The notes: a model not told the origin generated them from the letters alone. 64,000 bases of DNA from Pseudomonadota bacterium (GCA_021801265.1 JAJYYE010000004.1:244065-308064), one strand, 5' to 3'. Shown: positions 1-9,781, counted from the stretch's first letter. Numbers and translations are program-made.

Positions 1-1168
1 ACATCAACCCTGCCGCGAGTGAAACGAAGGACATCATCAAAAATGATTGCGTTGCGCCCACGTTCGACCATAGCCAGCCCGCCAGCATCAAACCCGTCGC
101 CGCACCGCCGCCGTAGCTAAAACCTGAAAAAATCGACTGCCCGCGTGATTGTAAGCGCCCCGTAAATTGCTGATGAATCACGGCGATACCCACAGCATGC
201 GTCAGACCAAAACTGGCGGCATGCAGAATCTGGGCAAATAACAGCCAACCCAACGAATCAATCAGTGTGCCAATCAATGCCCAGCGCAGCGCCATCAGGC
301 CAATGGCCACAGCCAGCAAGCCCGAAAGCGAAAAGCGCAATAAAAATTTGGACAACACAAAAAACAAAACAATCTCCGCGACTACGCCCAAGGCCCAGAG
401 CAAACCAATCACGCCCGTTGAATAACCCTGTTCACTTAAATAAACGCTAAAAAACGCGTAATACACGCCATGCGCAACATTCACCAAAAACTGCATCACC
501 AAAAAACCGAGCATGTCAGGTCGGCATAACTGTCGCCAAAAAACCTGGGGGTTATCTGTCACCATGGTCGGAGAAATAGCCGGTGCTTGCGGCTCCTGCA
601 ACCGCATCAGCAAAGCCAATAAGCCGACTAATGCGGCTAAAAGCAGTCCGGGTATCCACTCCGATTGCTGTGCCGGCGCCATGCCATTAATCGCCCAACC
701 CAAACCCACCGAAGACACAATAAAACCGATCGAGCCCCACGCGCGTAGCGAGGAATACACTTGGGCTCGCCCCGCCACCAACCGCAACGTCAATACATCT
801 AATTGCGCTAACAACGGCTGCCAAGCCAAACCAAACAGGCCCAGCAACACTGCCCAGAATAAAAACGGCGCATGGGCAAGTTTCAATACAAAGATCAGTG
901 AAAACAATGCAATAGCGACAAGCGTCATGACCCGTAAAGCAGGAATGAGCCGATTGTGATGATCAACCCACCAGCCCAACAGCGGCGGCCCAATCACCTT
1001 TGACAGCATCACTGCCGCCAATAAGAAGCCCACTTCCTGAGGGTTAAACCCCTGCGCAATCAGAAACGGGCTGAAGTACGGCAAAAAAACCCCAAAGCCA
1101 AAAAAATACACAAACAACGTCAAGCGCATGACGTTTTCGGCGCGAATTTGCGTGCGGGGATTAGTCAC
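1..1168 (-). CDS. MFS transporter, 3' end cut by window edge
   Basis: This is an inner-membrane permease of the major facilitator superfamily. The minus-strand frame is open from a GTG at 1168 to base 1, about 389 codons, and the protein is strongly hydrophobic with about eleven apparent membrane spans. It resembles the MFS_1-like/HcaT group (for example GVFLPYFSPFLIAQGF near the N-terminus and LLGWWVDHH in the first loop). The substrate cannot be read from the sequence. The GTG lies seven bases after the aroC stop, so the two genes look like one operon; an in-frame ATG at 1129 is the alternative start. A permease of this type follows aroC in some other gammaproteobacteria as I recall. The stop codon is outside the window. 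The family call is firm and the function is open. Confidence 0.85.
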   Translation of the reverse strand, partial: MTNPRTQIRAENVMRLTLFVYFFGFGVFLPYFSPFLIAQGFNPQEVGFLLAAVMLSKVIGPPLLGWWVDHHNRLIPALRVMTLVAIALFSLIFVLKLAHAPFLFWAVLLGLFGLAWQPLLAQLDVLTLRLVAGRAQVYSSLRAWGSIGFIVSSVGLGWAINGMAPAQQSEWIPGLLLAALVGLLALLMRLQEPQAPAISPTMVTDNPQVFWRQLCRPDMLGFLVMQFLVNVAHGVYYAFFSVYLSEQGYSTGVIGLLWALGVVAEIVLFFVLSKFLLRFSLSGLLAVAIGLMALRWALIGTLIDSLGWLLFAQILHAASFGLTHAVGIAVIHQQFTGRLQSRGQSIFSGFSYGGGAATGLMLAGWLWSNVGATQSFLMMSFVSLAAGLM

Positions 1169-1175
1169 ACGACTC

Positions 1176-2285
1176 TTACCGTTGGCTGTTAACGGCAGCG
1201 GGAATAATCGGCGTGTTCGTCACTACCCCGCCGCACTGGCCCCGATGGCGTAGCGCGTGGTCGATGAGCGTCAATGCCATCATTGCCTCGGCGATTGGTG
1301 TGGCGCGAATACCGACACAGGGATCGTGCCGCCCCGTCGTAATCACTTCGGCAGGCGCGCCACTCACATCCACACTATGCCCCGGCAAGCGAATACTGGA
1401 GGTGGGCTTGAGCGCGATATGCGCCACAATGTCTTGACCACTGGAAATGCCACCCAGCACGCCACCGGCGTGGTTGCTCAAAAAACCATCGGGCGTCATT
1501 TCATCTCGAAACTCGGTGCCGAGCGCCGACACGCATGCAAAGCCTGAACCGATTTCAACGCCCTTCACCGCATTAATGCTCATTAAACCATGCGCCAATT
1601 CCGCATCGAGACGATCGAATACCGGCTCGCCCCAGCCCGGCGGGCAGCCCATCGCCACGACCGATACGCGCGCGCCTACCGAATCCCCGGATTTGCGTAA
1701 ATCATCCATAAAGGCTTCCAATTCGGGCACTTGTGATTCATTAGGCCAAAAGAACGGATTATGTTCTACCGCCAACCAATCAAACCCACGGTGTTTAATG
1801 GGTCCAATTTGCGATAAAAACCCGCGCACTTGCACGCCAAACGTTTCAAACAGCCATTTTTTTGCAATGGCACCCGCCGCTACTCGCATCGCGGTTTCCC
1901 GCGCCGAGGACCGACCGCCGCCGCGATGATCGCGAATGCCGTATTTTTGTAAATAGCTGTAATCCGCATGGCCGGGGCGGAATTGGTCGGCGATTTTACC
2001 GTAATCCTTCGAGCGCTGATCGGTGTTTTCAATCAGCAGGCCAATCGGCGTGCCGGTGGTTTTCCCTTCAAACACGCCGGATAAAATTTTCACTTCATCT
2101 GCCTCACGGCGCTGCGTGGTATGGCGCGACGTGCCGGGTTTACGACGATCTAAATCGACCTGTAAATCGGCTTCACACAACGCCATGCCCGGCGGACAGC
2201 CATCGACAATTGCGCCCAATGCCAGCCCATGTGATTCGCCAAAGGTGGTGACGGTAAATAGTTTGCCGAAGGTATTGCCTGCCAT
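1176..2285 (-). CDS. aroC: chorismate synthase
   Basis: Chorismate synthase makes chorismate from 5-enolpyruvylshikimate-3-phosphate with reduced FMN, the last common step of aromatic amino acid and folate precursor synthesis in the cytosol. The 369-residue product has the usual length and the family signatures: [18 protein letters not shown] near residues 16-33, [12 protein letters not shown] around 120 (read as [16 protein letters not shown]), and the C-terminal stretch [17 protein letters not shown]. The ATG at 2285 is preceded by AAGAAG at a workable distance. It is the first gene of a short operon with the MFS permease downstream, and is divergent from the acyl-AMP ligase with about 130 bases of shared promoter space. 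Confidence 0.98.
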   Translation of the reverse strand: MAGNTFGKLFTVTTFGESHGLALGAIVDGCPPGMALCEADLQVDLDRRKPGTSRHTTQRREADEVKILSGVFEGKTTGTPIGLLIENTDQRSKDYGKIADQFRPGHADYSYLQKYGIRDHRGGGRSSARETAMRVAAGAIAKKWLFETFGVQVRGFLSQIGPIKHRGFDWLAVEHNPFFWPNESQVPELEAFMDDLRKSGDSVGARVSVVAMGCPPGWGEPVFDRLDAELAHGLMSINAVKGVEIGSGFACVSALGTEFRDEMTPDGFLSNHAGGVLGGISSGQDIVAHIALKPTSSIRLPGHSVDVSGAPAEVITTGRHDPCVGIRATPIAEAMMALTLIDHALRHRGQCGGVVTNTPIIPAAVNSQR

Positions 2286-2415
2286 AATGTGATACTTCTT
2301 GCGCTGGATTGGGTCAGGGGTTGGATTAATGAGCCGAGGGAATTACCCAAAGTGATGGCATCATTATACGCATCCCGCTGCCCAATAACCGTCCCACCTT
2401 AATTCAGACAGTACG

Positions 2416-3993
2416 ATGCCGATCGACCTAATCGCCCGCCTCAGCCACCATGCCCGACACCGCCCCGCACGCATTGCCCTGCGGCAGGGCGATCATACCT
2501 TAAGCTATGCCGAGCTTGCCACGCAGGTTGCCATCGCGGCGGCGCATCTGTGCGCACTGGGCTTGACGCCGGGTGATCGCCTCGTAGTGTGGGCGAATAA
2601 ACGCATCGAGTCCGTGGTATTGATTTTAGCGGCGTGGTCTGCGGGCATTGTCATCGTGCCGCTGCATCCGGCGCTGCGAGCGGGGCAACTGCGGGATATT
2701 TTCGACCGCGCCCACGCACATGGGCTGATTATCGACGCATCTCACGCCAAAATTTTAGGCTTCACCGCAATCGCGCAGCATGACTTGGGATTCACACCCC
2801 AACCAACCCAATCACCCGTTGCCTTTGAACTGAAGGCTGCTCTTGGCGAGGCGGCGCTGAATTTGACCCACCAGCCACAACCCAGTGATCTCGCTGCACT
2901 TCTTTATACCTCAGGCAGCACGGGACAACCCAAAGGCGTGATGGTGACTCGCGGCAATCTCAACCACGGTGCGGCGGCAGTGCGGGATTACTTGGGCTTA
3001 ACGACCGCCGACGAATTGCTCGCCGTGTTACCGCTATCGTTTGATTATGGTTTATCGCAGATCACCACCGCGCTCATGGCGGGGGCAGGCGTGACTTTAC
3101 TCAATTACTTGCTGCCCAATGATCTGAAAAAACCCCTGCTCACCGGCGGCATCACGGTATTAGCAGGCACACCGGGGTTACTGATCCCCTTGGCTATCGG
3201 CACGGCGCACCAGACATGGCTGACCGATGCACCGCACCTGCGCCTCATCACCAATTCCGGCGGCAAGCTGCCTGTGGCAACCGTTCATGCCCTGCGTGCC
3301 GCGCGACCACAAACCGATCTCTATTTAATGTATGGCCTCACCGAAGCGTTTCGAGCAAGTTTTCTGCCCCCCGCAGAAGTCGATGCCCACCCCGATTCCA
3401 TCGGCCGCGCATTTTCGGCTACCGTTTTGGCGCTGGTGGATGCCCACGGTCAACTGTTGCCGGAGGGTGAAGCTGAAGGTGAGCTCGTGCAAGGCGGCGT
3501 ACTGGTCACAGCGGGTTATTTCAACGATGCCGCTGCCACAGCCGAGTGCTTTCGCGTGCCCCCCACAGGCTGGCCAAACCCCGAGGATCGCCGCGTCGTA
3601 TTTTCCGGCGATCGGGTTCGGCGCGATCGGGACGGTCGCTTATATTTTTTAGGCCGACGGGATGAGCAGATTAAAACGCAAGGCTATCGGGTCAGCCCCG
3701 AAGAAATCGAGGCCGAGGCTTTGCGCTATCCCGGCGTGGTGGAAGCACTCGCCTTCGGCTTTGCACCCGCAGATGCCCCTGAGAACACCCGTATTGGATT
3801 AGTCATCGCCCCCGAAACGGTTGCTATTAATGCACTCCATCCATGGCTTCAGGCGCGGCTTGCGCCCTATCAAATGCCAAAACATACGCTTGCCCTGCCC
3901 GTTTTGCCCCGATCAAACAATGGCAAACTCGACCGCAGCGCCAGCCGGGCAATATTTCTTAAACAGTTTCCCAGCCCTTTTCAGGCAAACTAA
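2416..3993 (+). CDS. AMP-dependent acyl ligase, exosortase A-associated type
   Basis: This is an ANL-superfamily adenylating enzyme that activates a carboxylic acid as acyl-AMP. The 525-residue protein has the phosphate-binding motif YTSGSTGQPKGVMVT near residue 170, the Y/LMYGLTEAFR motif near 300, the hinge region with GD and RDRDGRLYFLGRRDEQIK, and the C-terminal catalytic lysine in NNGKLDRSA near 510. The overall sequence and the immediate pairing with a PLP decarboxylase five bases downstream match the acyl-CoA ligase/AMP-ligase family often annotated as exosortase A system-associated (TIGR03098 as I recall). No exosortase, acyl carrier protein or EPS cluster is visible here. The substrate is unknown. 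The start at 2416 is the first ATG; no strong ribosome site is seen. Confidence 0.85.
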   Translation: MPIDLIARLSHHARHRPARIALRQGDHTLSYAELATQVAIAAAHLCALGLTPGDRLVVWANKRIESVVLILAAWSAGIVIVPLHPALRAGQLRDIFDRAHAHGLIIDASHAKILGFTAIAQHDLGFTPQPTQSPVAFELKAALGEAALNLTHQPQPSDLAALLYTSGSTGQPKGVMVTRGNLNHGAAAVRDYLGLTTADELLAVLPLSFDYGLSQITTALMAGAGVTLLNYLLPNDLKKPLLTGGITVLAGTPGLLIPLAIGTAHQTWLTDAPHLRLITNSGGKLPVATVHALRAARPQTDLYLMYGLTEAFRASFLPPAEVDAHPDSIGRAFSATVLALVDAHGQLLPEGEAEGELVQGGVLVTAGYFNDAAATAECFRVPPTGWPNPEDRRVVFSGDRVRRDRDGRLYFLGRRDEQIKTQGYRVSPEEIEAEALRYPGVVEALAFGFAPADAPENTRIGLVIAPETVAINALHPWLQARLAPYQMPKHTLALPVLPRSNNGKLDRSASRAIFLKQFPSPFQAN

Positions 3994-3998
3994 ACGGC

Positions 3999-5378
3999 AT
4001 GAATATTCAAACCCACACCAACCCTGCGCCCGACCTGCAACGCGACAGCTTGGCCGCCAACACGAGCCAGGCCATCACGGGTCAAGCCATGACGGGCAGA
4101 GCCATCCTCAATCACTGTTTGGGCGACGCCGCCATCCACTGGCCCGAGGCACAAGGCCAATTGATGATGGGTGGTGGTGAGCCATTATCGGATTGGCTCA
4201 AGGCGCACGCCACACCGGCCTATCTCTATAACCTGGAGGTCATCTCGGCACAGGTTCACGCCGTGCGCGCGATATTGCCATCCGCCATCCGGCTGCATTA
4301 CGCCATCAAGGCCAATCCTCATCCGGCCATCATTGCGCACTTGGCAAACTCAGTGGATGGCTTTGATTGTGCCTCGCTCCAGGAAATGCAGCATGTAGCC
4401 AAACTGGTCCCCGCTCTGCTTTGCCATACCAGCATGGCAGGCCCTGCAAAATCGTTAGCTGAGCTTGAGTTCTCATTAGAAAACAATGTGTTAATTAATG
4501 TGGAATCGTTGGGCGAGCTTGAGCGGATTCAAAGCCTCTGCCAGCAAACCCACCCCCGTGCCCGCGTGGCTTTACGCATTAATCCGCCGTTTGAACTCAA
4601 AGGCTCCGGCATGAAAATGGGCGGCGGCGCGAGACCATTTGGGATTGATAGCGAACAAATCCCAGCGATAATTCACCTTATTCAAACCGATAACACATTC
4701 CGGGAAGTCATTGATCTGGAGGGATTTCACCTCTATATTGGCTCACAGAATCGCGATGCGGCAGCGATCAGTGCCGGGCTTGCCGCCTCGCTGAACTTAA
4801 TTGAACAACTCTGTAGTGACACCGGCTACACGCCCCGGCATCTCAACTTAGGCGGTGGTTTTGGCGTGGTTTATCACCCAAAGGATACGCCGCTGGATTT
4901 AACGGCCCTGCAACCTGCGCTGGGTGAAATTGCCACCCGCGCCCAATCACTTTGGCCGAACATACGCCTGAATTTAGAGTTGGGACGCTACCTGGTGGCC
5001 AGCGCGGGCATGTACCTCGCACGGATTGTCGAGCGCAAAATCTCACGCGGGAAAACTTATCTTCTATGCGATGGTGGCATGCACCACCACCTCGCCCTCT
5101 CGGGCAATTTAGGCCAAGTGCTACGTCGAAACTGGCCGATTATCGGCATCGATCAGCTGAATCGACCCCACACCGACACGGTCGATATGGCCGGACCACT
5201 CTGCACACCGCTGGATGTGTTAGGTCAAGGCCAACCCGTCCCCCCGCTGGCCCCAGGCGATGTGATTGGCGTGCTGCAATCGGGAGCCTATGGCTTAACC
5301 GCCTCACCCAATGGGTTTTTATCGCATCCTGCCTGTGAAGAATACTTTTTCAAACGGGGGCTCAGTCATGCGCCTTGA
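3999..5378 (+). CDS. PLP-dependent decarboxylase, exosortase A-associated type
   Basis: A fold-type III (alanine racemase-like barrel) decarboxylase related to diaminopimelate and ornithine/arginine decarboxylases. The PLP lysine is in HYAIKANPHP near residue 103. Further signatures are HLYIGSQ (His-Gly-Ser motif), NLGGGFGV, LELGRYLVASAGMYL, and the active-site cysteine in GPLCTPLDVLG, followed by QSGAYGLTASPNGFLSH. At 459 residues it is slightly longer than typical LysA because of an N-terminal extension of about 60 residues. It follows the acyl-AMP ligase by five bases and is surely co-transcribed; the pair is the TIGR03098/TIGR03099-type couple as I recall. Its amino-acid substrate cannot be assigned; a role in making a modified amine or amide with the ligase is inference. 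Confidence 0.87.
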   Translation: MNIQTHTNPAPDLQRDSLAANTSQAITGQAMTGRAILNHCLGDAAIHWPEAQGQLMMGGGEPLSDWLKAHATPAYLYNLEVISAQVHAVRAILPSAIRLHYAIKANPHPAIIAHLANSVDGFDCASLQEMQHVAKLVPALLCHTSMAGPAKSLAELEFSLENNVLINVESLGELERIQSLCQQTHPRARVALRINPPFELKGSGMKMGGGARPFGIDSEQIPAIIHLIQTDNTFREVIDLEGFHLYIGSQNRDAAAISAGLAASLNLIEQLCSDTGYTPRHLNLGGGFGVVYHPKDTPLDLTALQPALGEIATRAQSLWPNIRLNLELGRYLVASAGMYLARIVERKISRGKTYLLCDGGMHHHLALSGNLGQVLRRNWPIIGIDQLNRPHTDTVDMAGPLCTPLDVLGQGQPVPPLAPGDVIGVLQSGAYGLTASPNGFLSHPACEEYFFKRGLSHAP

Positions 5379-5424
5379 TACCGCGGACCACAATAGAAAA
5401 TCCGTCTCACGACACAGCTGATTG

Positions 5425-5662
5425 ATGTTTCATGCACGACAACAGCGCGGCATGGAAATTTCCATCGAGGGACGCATTATGGCCATTGCCGAGGTGTTTG
5501 ATGCGCTATCCTTTGCCCGGGTATATCAACCCGCATGGACAGATAAAGCCATTAGTTCGGTACGTTGAAACGTTATCGGAATCACCATTCGATCCGCAAC
5601 TGGTCGTCCTGTTCCTCGAAAACCCTCTGCAATTTTCCGAACTGCGGGGTTCAATTTTTTAG
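5425..5662 (+). pseudogene. HD-GYP phosphodiesterase C-terminal remnant, frameshifted
   Basis: Two overlapping frames together read like the end of an HD-GYP cyclic-di-GMP phosphodiesterase domain. Frame one (about 5425-5568) gives ISIEGRIMAIAEVFDALSFA then RVYQPAWTDKAI and stops. Frame two continues from about 5560 to the stop at 5660-5662 with ESPFDPQLVVLFLENPLQF, which matches the usual FDP..V..FL ending of the domain. The HD and GYP residues and everything upstream are missing. I infer a deletion plus a frameshift. It sits between the PLP decarboxylase and aroQ, so the intergenic gap is a decayed gene. The following bases to 5809 show no convincing gene. Confidence 0.78.
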
Positions 5663-5809
5663 GCCACGTACCGAATGCCTGCCCCAATGCGGCCGATATC
5701 GCCCCCTGGGTGGCGCGGGCCCGGCGTAGACATTCCATGGCACTCGCGGCACAATGCCGAGATATTTTCAACCAGATCAAAACCCCTCCGCGATAAGGAA
5801 CTGCGACGC

Positions 5810-6277
5810 ATGGCAACCATTCTGCTGCTGAACGGCCCAAATCTGAATCGACTCGGCACACGTGAGCCCGAACGCTATGGCAACACGACACTTGTTGATA
5901 TTGTGGCCCAGCTTCAAAGCCACTGCCAAAGTACATCCTCAACGCTTGAGCACCTGCAAACCAATGCAGAACACGAGCTGATCGAACGCATTCATGTGGC
6001 CGCCGATGCCGGGGTCGATGGCATTGTGATTAATCCCGCCGCGTGGACCCACACCAGCATCGCGCTACGAGATGCACTGTTAGCCTCGGCCATTCCTTTT
6101 GTCGAAGTACATATCAGCAACATCCACGCCCGCGAGCCCTTCCGCCAGCATTCCTATTTTTCGGATATTGCCATCGGCTCAATTATTGGCGTCGGCGCCC
6201 TGGGCTATGAACTCGCTCTATTTGCCCTCTTTCACCATCTGGGCATCAAACGGGTTCTGACCCTCCCCTCTGCCTGA
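5810..6277 (+). CDS. aroQ: type II 3-dehydroquinate dehydratase
   Basis: Type II dehydroquinase converts 3-dehydroquinate to 3-dehydroshikimate in the shikimate pathway. The 155-residue product starts [20 protein letters not shown] with the flexible-loop arginine and the tyrosine of ERYG, and contains [16 protein letters not shown] and [15 protein letters not shown], which hold the catalytic and substrate-binding residues. An upstream in-frame ATG at 5675 would add 45 residues unlike the family; the ATG at 5810 has AAGGA ten bases before it and gives the standard length. It is the first gene of aroQ-accB-accC-prmA, a common gammaproteobacterial order. Confidence 0.97.
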   Translation: MATILLLNGPNLNRLGTREPERYGNTTLVDIVAQLQSHCQSTSSTLEHLQTNAEHELIERIHVAADAGVDGIVINPAAWTHTSIALRDALLASAIPFVEVHISNIHAREPFRQHSYFSDIAIGSIIGVGALGYELALFALFHHLGIKRVLTLPSA

Positions 6278-6333
6278 CCTTTTTTTAAACCCCAGCTTTA
6301 TTCTGATCGCTTTAACCTCGGAGAAGTCCATCG

Positions 6334-6786
6334 ATGGATATTCGTAAAATCAAAAAACTAATCGAACTCCTCGAAGAGTCCGGCATTGCTGAAATTGAAA
6401 TCCGCGAAGGCGAGGAATCCGTACGCATTTCACGCGGACAAATTATGCAGCCCGCACCCATGATGGGTTATGCCTATCCCGCACCGACCGCTGCACCGGC
6501 CCCACATGCGGTAATGGCATCCGTGGCGGCGGCAACGCCCGTCGTGGCGGCGGGCACCCCCATCAAATCCCCCATGGTCGGCACGTTTTATCGCGCCGCC
6601 TCGCCTACTGCCAAGGCATTTGTGGAAATCGGCAACACGGTCAAAGTGGGCGATACCTTATGCGTCATTGAAGCGATGAAAATGTTCAACCAAATTGAAG
6701 CCGAAACCAGCGGCACTATCACCGCTATTTTGGTCGAGAATGGCCAGCCGGTGGAATATGATCAACCCCTGTTCATCATTGAATAA
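6334..6786 (+). CDS. accB: acetyl-CoA carboxylase biotin carboxyl carrier protein
   Basis: BCCP carries biotin between the biotin carboxylase and carboxyltransferase parts of acetyl-CoA carboxylase in fatty acid synthesis. The 150-residue protein has the N-terminal [17 protein letters not shown] helix, a Pro/Ala-rich linker (about residues 48-75), and the biotinyl domain ending with the attachment site EAMKMF, lysine near residue 116. The start is supported by GGAG upstream (cctcggagaagtccatcg). It lies 56 bases after aroQ and 27 bases before accC. Confidence 0.98.
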   Translation: MDIRKIKKLIELLEESGIAEIEIREGEESVRISRGQIMQPAPMMGYAYPAPTAAPAPHAVMASVAAATPVVAAGTPIKSPMVGTFYRAASPTAKAFVEIGNTVKVGDTLCVIEAMKMFNQIEAETSGTITAILVENGQPVEYDQPLFIIE

Positions 6787-6813
6787 GCCATCGAATCATT
6801 TAAGGGTTTTGCC

Positions 6814-8157
6814 ATGTTGAACAAAGTACTCATCGCCAATCGCGGCGAAATTGCATTACGAATTCTACGCGCCTGCCGCGAACTCGGGATCAAGACGGTG
6901 GCGGTGCACTCCACTGCCGATCGCGATTTGAAGCATGTTCGCCTGGCCGATGAATCGGTGTGTATCGGCGGCCCGCGCTCTCATGAAAGTTACTTGAATA
7001 TCCCCGCCATTATTTCAGCAGCTGAAGTGACCGATTCCGTCGCGATTCATCCGGGCTACGGTTTTTTATCGGAGAACGCCGATTTTGCCGAACGGGTCGA
7101 GCAATCTGGCTTTATCTTCATTGGCCCGACCGCAGAAAACATCCGCATGATGGGCGATAAAGTCACCGCGAAAGCCACCATGCGTGCCGCCAACGTGCCT
7201 TGCGTGCCCGGTTCGGAAGGCGCGCTGGGTGATGATCCGGATGAAAATATCCGTCTGGGTCGAGAAGTCGGCTATCCCGTCATCATTAAAGCCGCAGGCG
7301 GCGGCGGCGGACGCGGCATGCGCGTGGTACATACTGAAGCCGCCTTGCTGCACGCCATCGAAATGACGCGCAGCGAAGCAGCGGCGGCTTTCAATAACCC
7401 GCAGGTGTACATGGAAAAATTCCTTGAGCACCCACGGCATATCGAAATCCAGGTGCTGGCGGATACCCACGGCAATGCCATTTATCTGGGTGAGCGCGAT
7501 TGTTCGATGCAACGCCGCCACCAAAAAGTCATTGAAGAAGCCCCAGCACCGGGCATCACACCGAAACAACGCGCCCAAATTGGTTCGGTGTGCGTTGCTG
7601 CCTGCCAACGGATGGGCTATCGCGGGGCAGGCACCTTTGAGTTTCTCTTTGAACATGGCCATTTCTACTTCATCGAAATGAATACCCGTTTGCAGGTCGA
7701 ACACACCATTACCGAAATGATTACCGGGATTGATTTGGTCAAGCAACAACTGCGCATCGCTGCGGGGCTGCCGCTGGAAATCACCCAGGATGACGTCCGC
7801 ATAACCGGTCATTCAATCGAATGCCGCATCAACGCCGAAGACCCCACGACCTTCGTGCCGAGCCCAGGCAAAATCACGAATTTGCATTTCCCCGGGGGGC
7901 CCGGCGTGCGTATCGACTCACATATCTACACCGGCTACAGCGTGCCACCCTATTATGATTCCATGATCGGCAAGCTCATTACCCACGCCGACACCCGCGA
8001 ACAAGCCATTCGACGCATGGCCGGCGCTTTGGACGAGATAATGATTGACGGTATTAAAACCAATATCCCTTTGCATCGGGACTTAATGGCCGATCAAGCC
8101 TTTATTGATGGTGGCACCGATATTCATTATCTGCAAAACCGCTTGGGTATGAGCTGA
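6814..8157 (+). CDS. accC: acetyl-CoA carboxylase biotin carboxylase subunit
   Basis: Biotin carboxylase carboxylates biotin on BCCP using ATP and bicarbonate, the first half-reaction of acetyl-CoA carboxylase. The 447-residue product has the family's full length: [17 protein letters not shown] at the start, the ATP-grasp glycine loop [12 protein letters not shown] near residue 165, [33 protein letters not shown], and [13 protein letters not shown] with the catalytic Glu/Arg region. Its TGA overlaps the prmA ATG by one base (TGATG), which points to translational coupling. Confidence 0.99.
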   Translation: MLNKVLIANRGEIALRILRACRELGIKTVAVHSTADRDLKHVRLADESVCIGGPRSHESYLNIPAIISAAEVTDSVAIHPGYGFLSENADFAERVEQSGFIFIGPTAENIRMMGDKVTAKATMRAANVPCVPGSEGALGDDPDENIRLGREVGYPVIIKAAGGGGGRGMRVVHTEAALLHAIEMTRSEAAAAFNNPQVYMEKFLEHPRHIEIQVLADTHGNAIYLGERDCSMQRRHQKVIEEAPAPGITPKQRAQIGSVCVAACQRMGYRGAGTFEFLFEHGHFYFIEMNTRLQVEHTITEMITGIDLVKQQLRIAAGLPLEITQDDVRITGHSIECRINAEDPTTFVPSPGKITNLHFPGGPGVRIDSHIYTGYSVPPYYDSMIGKLITHADTREQAIRRMAGALDEIMIDGIKTNIPLHRDLMADQAFIDGGTDIHYLQNRLGMS

Positions 8158-9068
8158 TGTCTGCACAAACCACCACTGCGGCATGGCAACGATTGAGCCT
8201 CGACGTGTCACAAGCGGATGTGGAAGCCTGCGAAGATGCCCTGCTTTCTGCGGGCGCCGTTTCTGTCTCCCTTGAAGAACTGGGCGATGAGCCAATTCTC
8301 GAACCAAAACCGGGCGAAACCCCACTCTGGCAACGGGTGCGCGTCGCCGGTTTATTTGAAGGCTGCCTGAACCCCGCCGACATCATGGCAGCGCTTTATG
8401 CCCAATTGCGCCCCGCGCTCCTGGGTGAGTTTGACCATCAATTCATCGAAGAGATCGATTGGGTGAGCCAAACCCAGGCTGATTTTCCACCCACCCACTA
8501 CGGCGACGGCCTGTGGGTGGTTCCTCACTGGAGTGAAGCCCCTGTTGAAGCAAAAACCGTGGTGCGCATTGACCCAGGACTCGCATTCGGCACGGGGCAA
8601 CACGAAACCACGTCTCTGTGTCTTGATTGGCTTGATGCGCAAAATCTCGCCGGATTACGTGTACTGGACGTGGGTTGCGGTTCTGGGATTTTAGCACTGG
8701 CCGCACTCATGAAAGGTGCCACAGAAGCATTCGGCACCGACATCGATCCGCAGGCGCTTAAAGCCAGCCGCGATAATGCCGCACTCAATGCCATCCCGGA
8801 AAATACCTTTTGGCTAGGCCTGCCTGAACAACTTAGCCCCACGGAACGCTTTGATGTGCTGGTTGCCAATATTCTCGCGCAACCATTGATTGAACTCGCC
8901 CCCGGCCTCGCGCCGCACATCAAAACCGGTGGCCGTTTTGCTCTTTCCGGGATTCTAAACGCGCAGGCCGAGGCCGTCGCCGCCCAATGGTTAGCCCAAG
9001 GGCTGATGGTTGATCACATTGAGTCGCGTGGCGACTGGGCACGGGTTTCAGGTCATCGCGCCGCCTGA
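8157..9068 (+). CDS. prmA: ribosomal protein L11 methyltransferase
   Basis: PrmA trimethylates ribosomal protein L11 using S-adenosylmethionine. The 303-residue protein has an N-terminal substrate-recognition domain and a class I methyltransferase fold with the SAM loop VLDVGCGSGILALAA near residue 175, the PGLAFGTGQHETT motif just before it, and the NILAQPLIEL motif near 245. It overlaps accC by one base and ends the aroQ-accB-accC-prmA run; a hairpin follows 27 bases later. Confidence 0.97.
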   Translation: MSAQTTTAAWQRLSLDVSQADVEACEDALLSAGAVSVSLEELGDEPILEPKPGETPLWQRVRVAGLFEGCLNPADIMAALYAQLRPALLGEFDHQFIEEIDWVSQTQADFPPTHYGDGLWVVPHWSEAPVEAKTVVRIDPGLAFGTGQHETTSLCLDWLDAQNLAGLRVLDVGCGSGILALAALMKGATEAFGTDIDPQALKASRDNAALNAIPENTFWLGLPEQLSPTERFDVLVANILAQPLIELAPGLAPHIKTGGRFALSGILNAQAEAVAAQWLAQGLMVDHIESRGDWARVSGHRAA

Positions 9069-9094
9069 ATCGCCACCATTGCTCATCCCAATAA

Positions 9095-9126
9095 AAAGCC
9101 CACAGAATGGAGATTCTGAGGGCTTT
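9095..9126. terminator. bidirectional hairpin terminator between prmA and repeat gene
   Basis: Two arms pair as AAAGCCC-a-CAGAAT with ATTCTG-a-GGGCTTT around a four-base loop. The left flank is A-rich (ataaaaa), so the minus-strand transcript ends in a good U-run; the plus side has a weaker T run. It lies between two converging genes. Confidence 0.8.
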
Positions 9127-9220
9127 GTTGCCTAAAGGCTTTATGCCGAAATCACACCTATGGGCACTTCCATAAATCCGCTCGACCCGGTTGCAGTCGA
9201 AACGGTTTTAAGGTCATTCC

Positions 9221-9781
9221 TTAAAATTTAGGCGTAGAAGGCACATTCACATTTGGTGTGCTAATTGCCGGGATATTCACGTTTGGCGTGCTGATTGCCG
9301 GGACATTCACGTTCGGTGTGCTGATTGCCGGGATATTCACGTTTGGCGTGCTGATTGCCGGGACATTCACGTTCGGTGTGCTGATTGCCGGGATATTCAC
9401 GTTTGGCGTGCTGATTGCCGGGATATTCACGTTTGGCGTGCTGATTGCCGGGATATTCACGTTTGGCGTGCTGATTGCCGGGACATTCACGTTCGGTGTG
9501 CTGATTGCCGGGACAGACAGGTTAGGCATGGAAACGCCAGGGGCCGCAGGTGCATTAACTCCAGCGCCGATACCGATACCAACGCCCGCACCCCCATTAC
9601 CTGAGCCCATGGCACTACTCATATTGATTTGATCTTGAGTCGGAGTTTGGATTTGAATCTGAGCTTGCTCCGTTGTATCAGTCAAGACATCCGCCGCGAC
9701 CGCAAAAGTTGTACCCGTGCCCATCGCCAAGGCTAAAACAGAAACCGCTAATAAAGCTTTCTTGAAAGTGAATTGAGACAT
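9221..9781 (-). CDS. secreted 10-residue tandem repeat protein
   Basis: A 186-residue protein with an N-terminal signal peptide (KKALLAVSVLALAMGTG, likely cleavage after AVAA), a short Gln-rich and a Gly/Ala-rich section, then nine near-identical 10-residue units of the form NVN(V/I)PAISTP. The frame continues upstream, but the ATG at 9781 has AGGAG at the proper distance, so it is the start. I recognise no family; the low-complexity Pro/Asn/Ser/Thr repeat suggests an extracellular, cell-wall-like or adhesive role, which is inference. The promoter upstream contains a palindrome in its spacer. It is divergent from the DUF6502 gene. Confidence 0.8.
   Translation of the reverse strand: MSQFTFKKALLAVSVLALAMGTGTTFAVAADVLTDTTEQAQIQIQTPTQDQINMSSAMGSGNGGAGVGIGIGAGVNAPAAPGVSMPNLSVPAISTPNVNVPAISTPNVNIPAISTPNVNIPAISTPNVNIPAISTPNVNVPAISTPNVNIPAISTPNVNVPAISTPNVNIPAISTPNVNVPSTPKF
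9241..9510. repeat. 30-bp coding tandem repeat, nine units
   Basis: Nine 30-bp units lie head to tail and encode the NVN(V/I)PAISTP repeat of the minus-strand gene. Two unit versions alternate in part: one with ggatattcacgtttggcgtg and one with ggacattcacgttcggtgtg. The near-identity at the DNA level, including silent sites, shows recent expansion or homogenisation. A tenth, diverged unit follows at 9511-9540. Copy number can change without breaking the frame. Confidence 0.95.

Noticed and set aside
5675..5809. Longer AroQ N-terminus, or a CRECHG heme motif on the minus strand
   Set aside because: The extra residues are unlike the family and the ATG at 5810 has a ribosome site; the CxxCH occurrence has no supporting protein around it.
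7066..7812. Long minus-strand frame of 248 codons
   Set aside because: Antisense shadow of accC, no homology and no start signal.
9241..9510. CRISPR array
   Set aside because: The units are contiguous with no spacers and encode a clean 10-residue repeat behind a signal peptide.
9258..9632. Plus-strand open frame LIAGIFTFGV repeated
   Set aside because: It is the reverse of the coding 30-bp repeat; it stays open because the repeat length is a multiple of three, and has no start signal.
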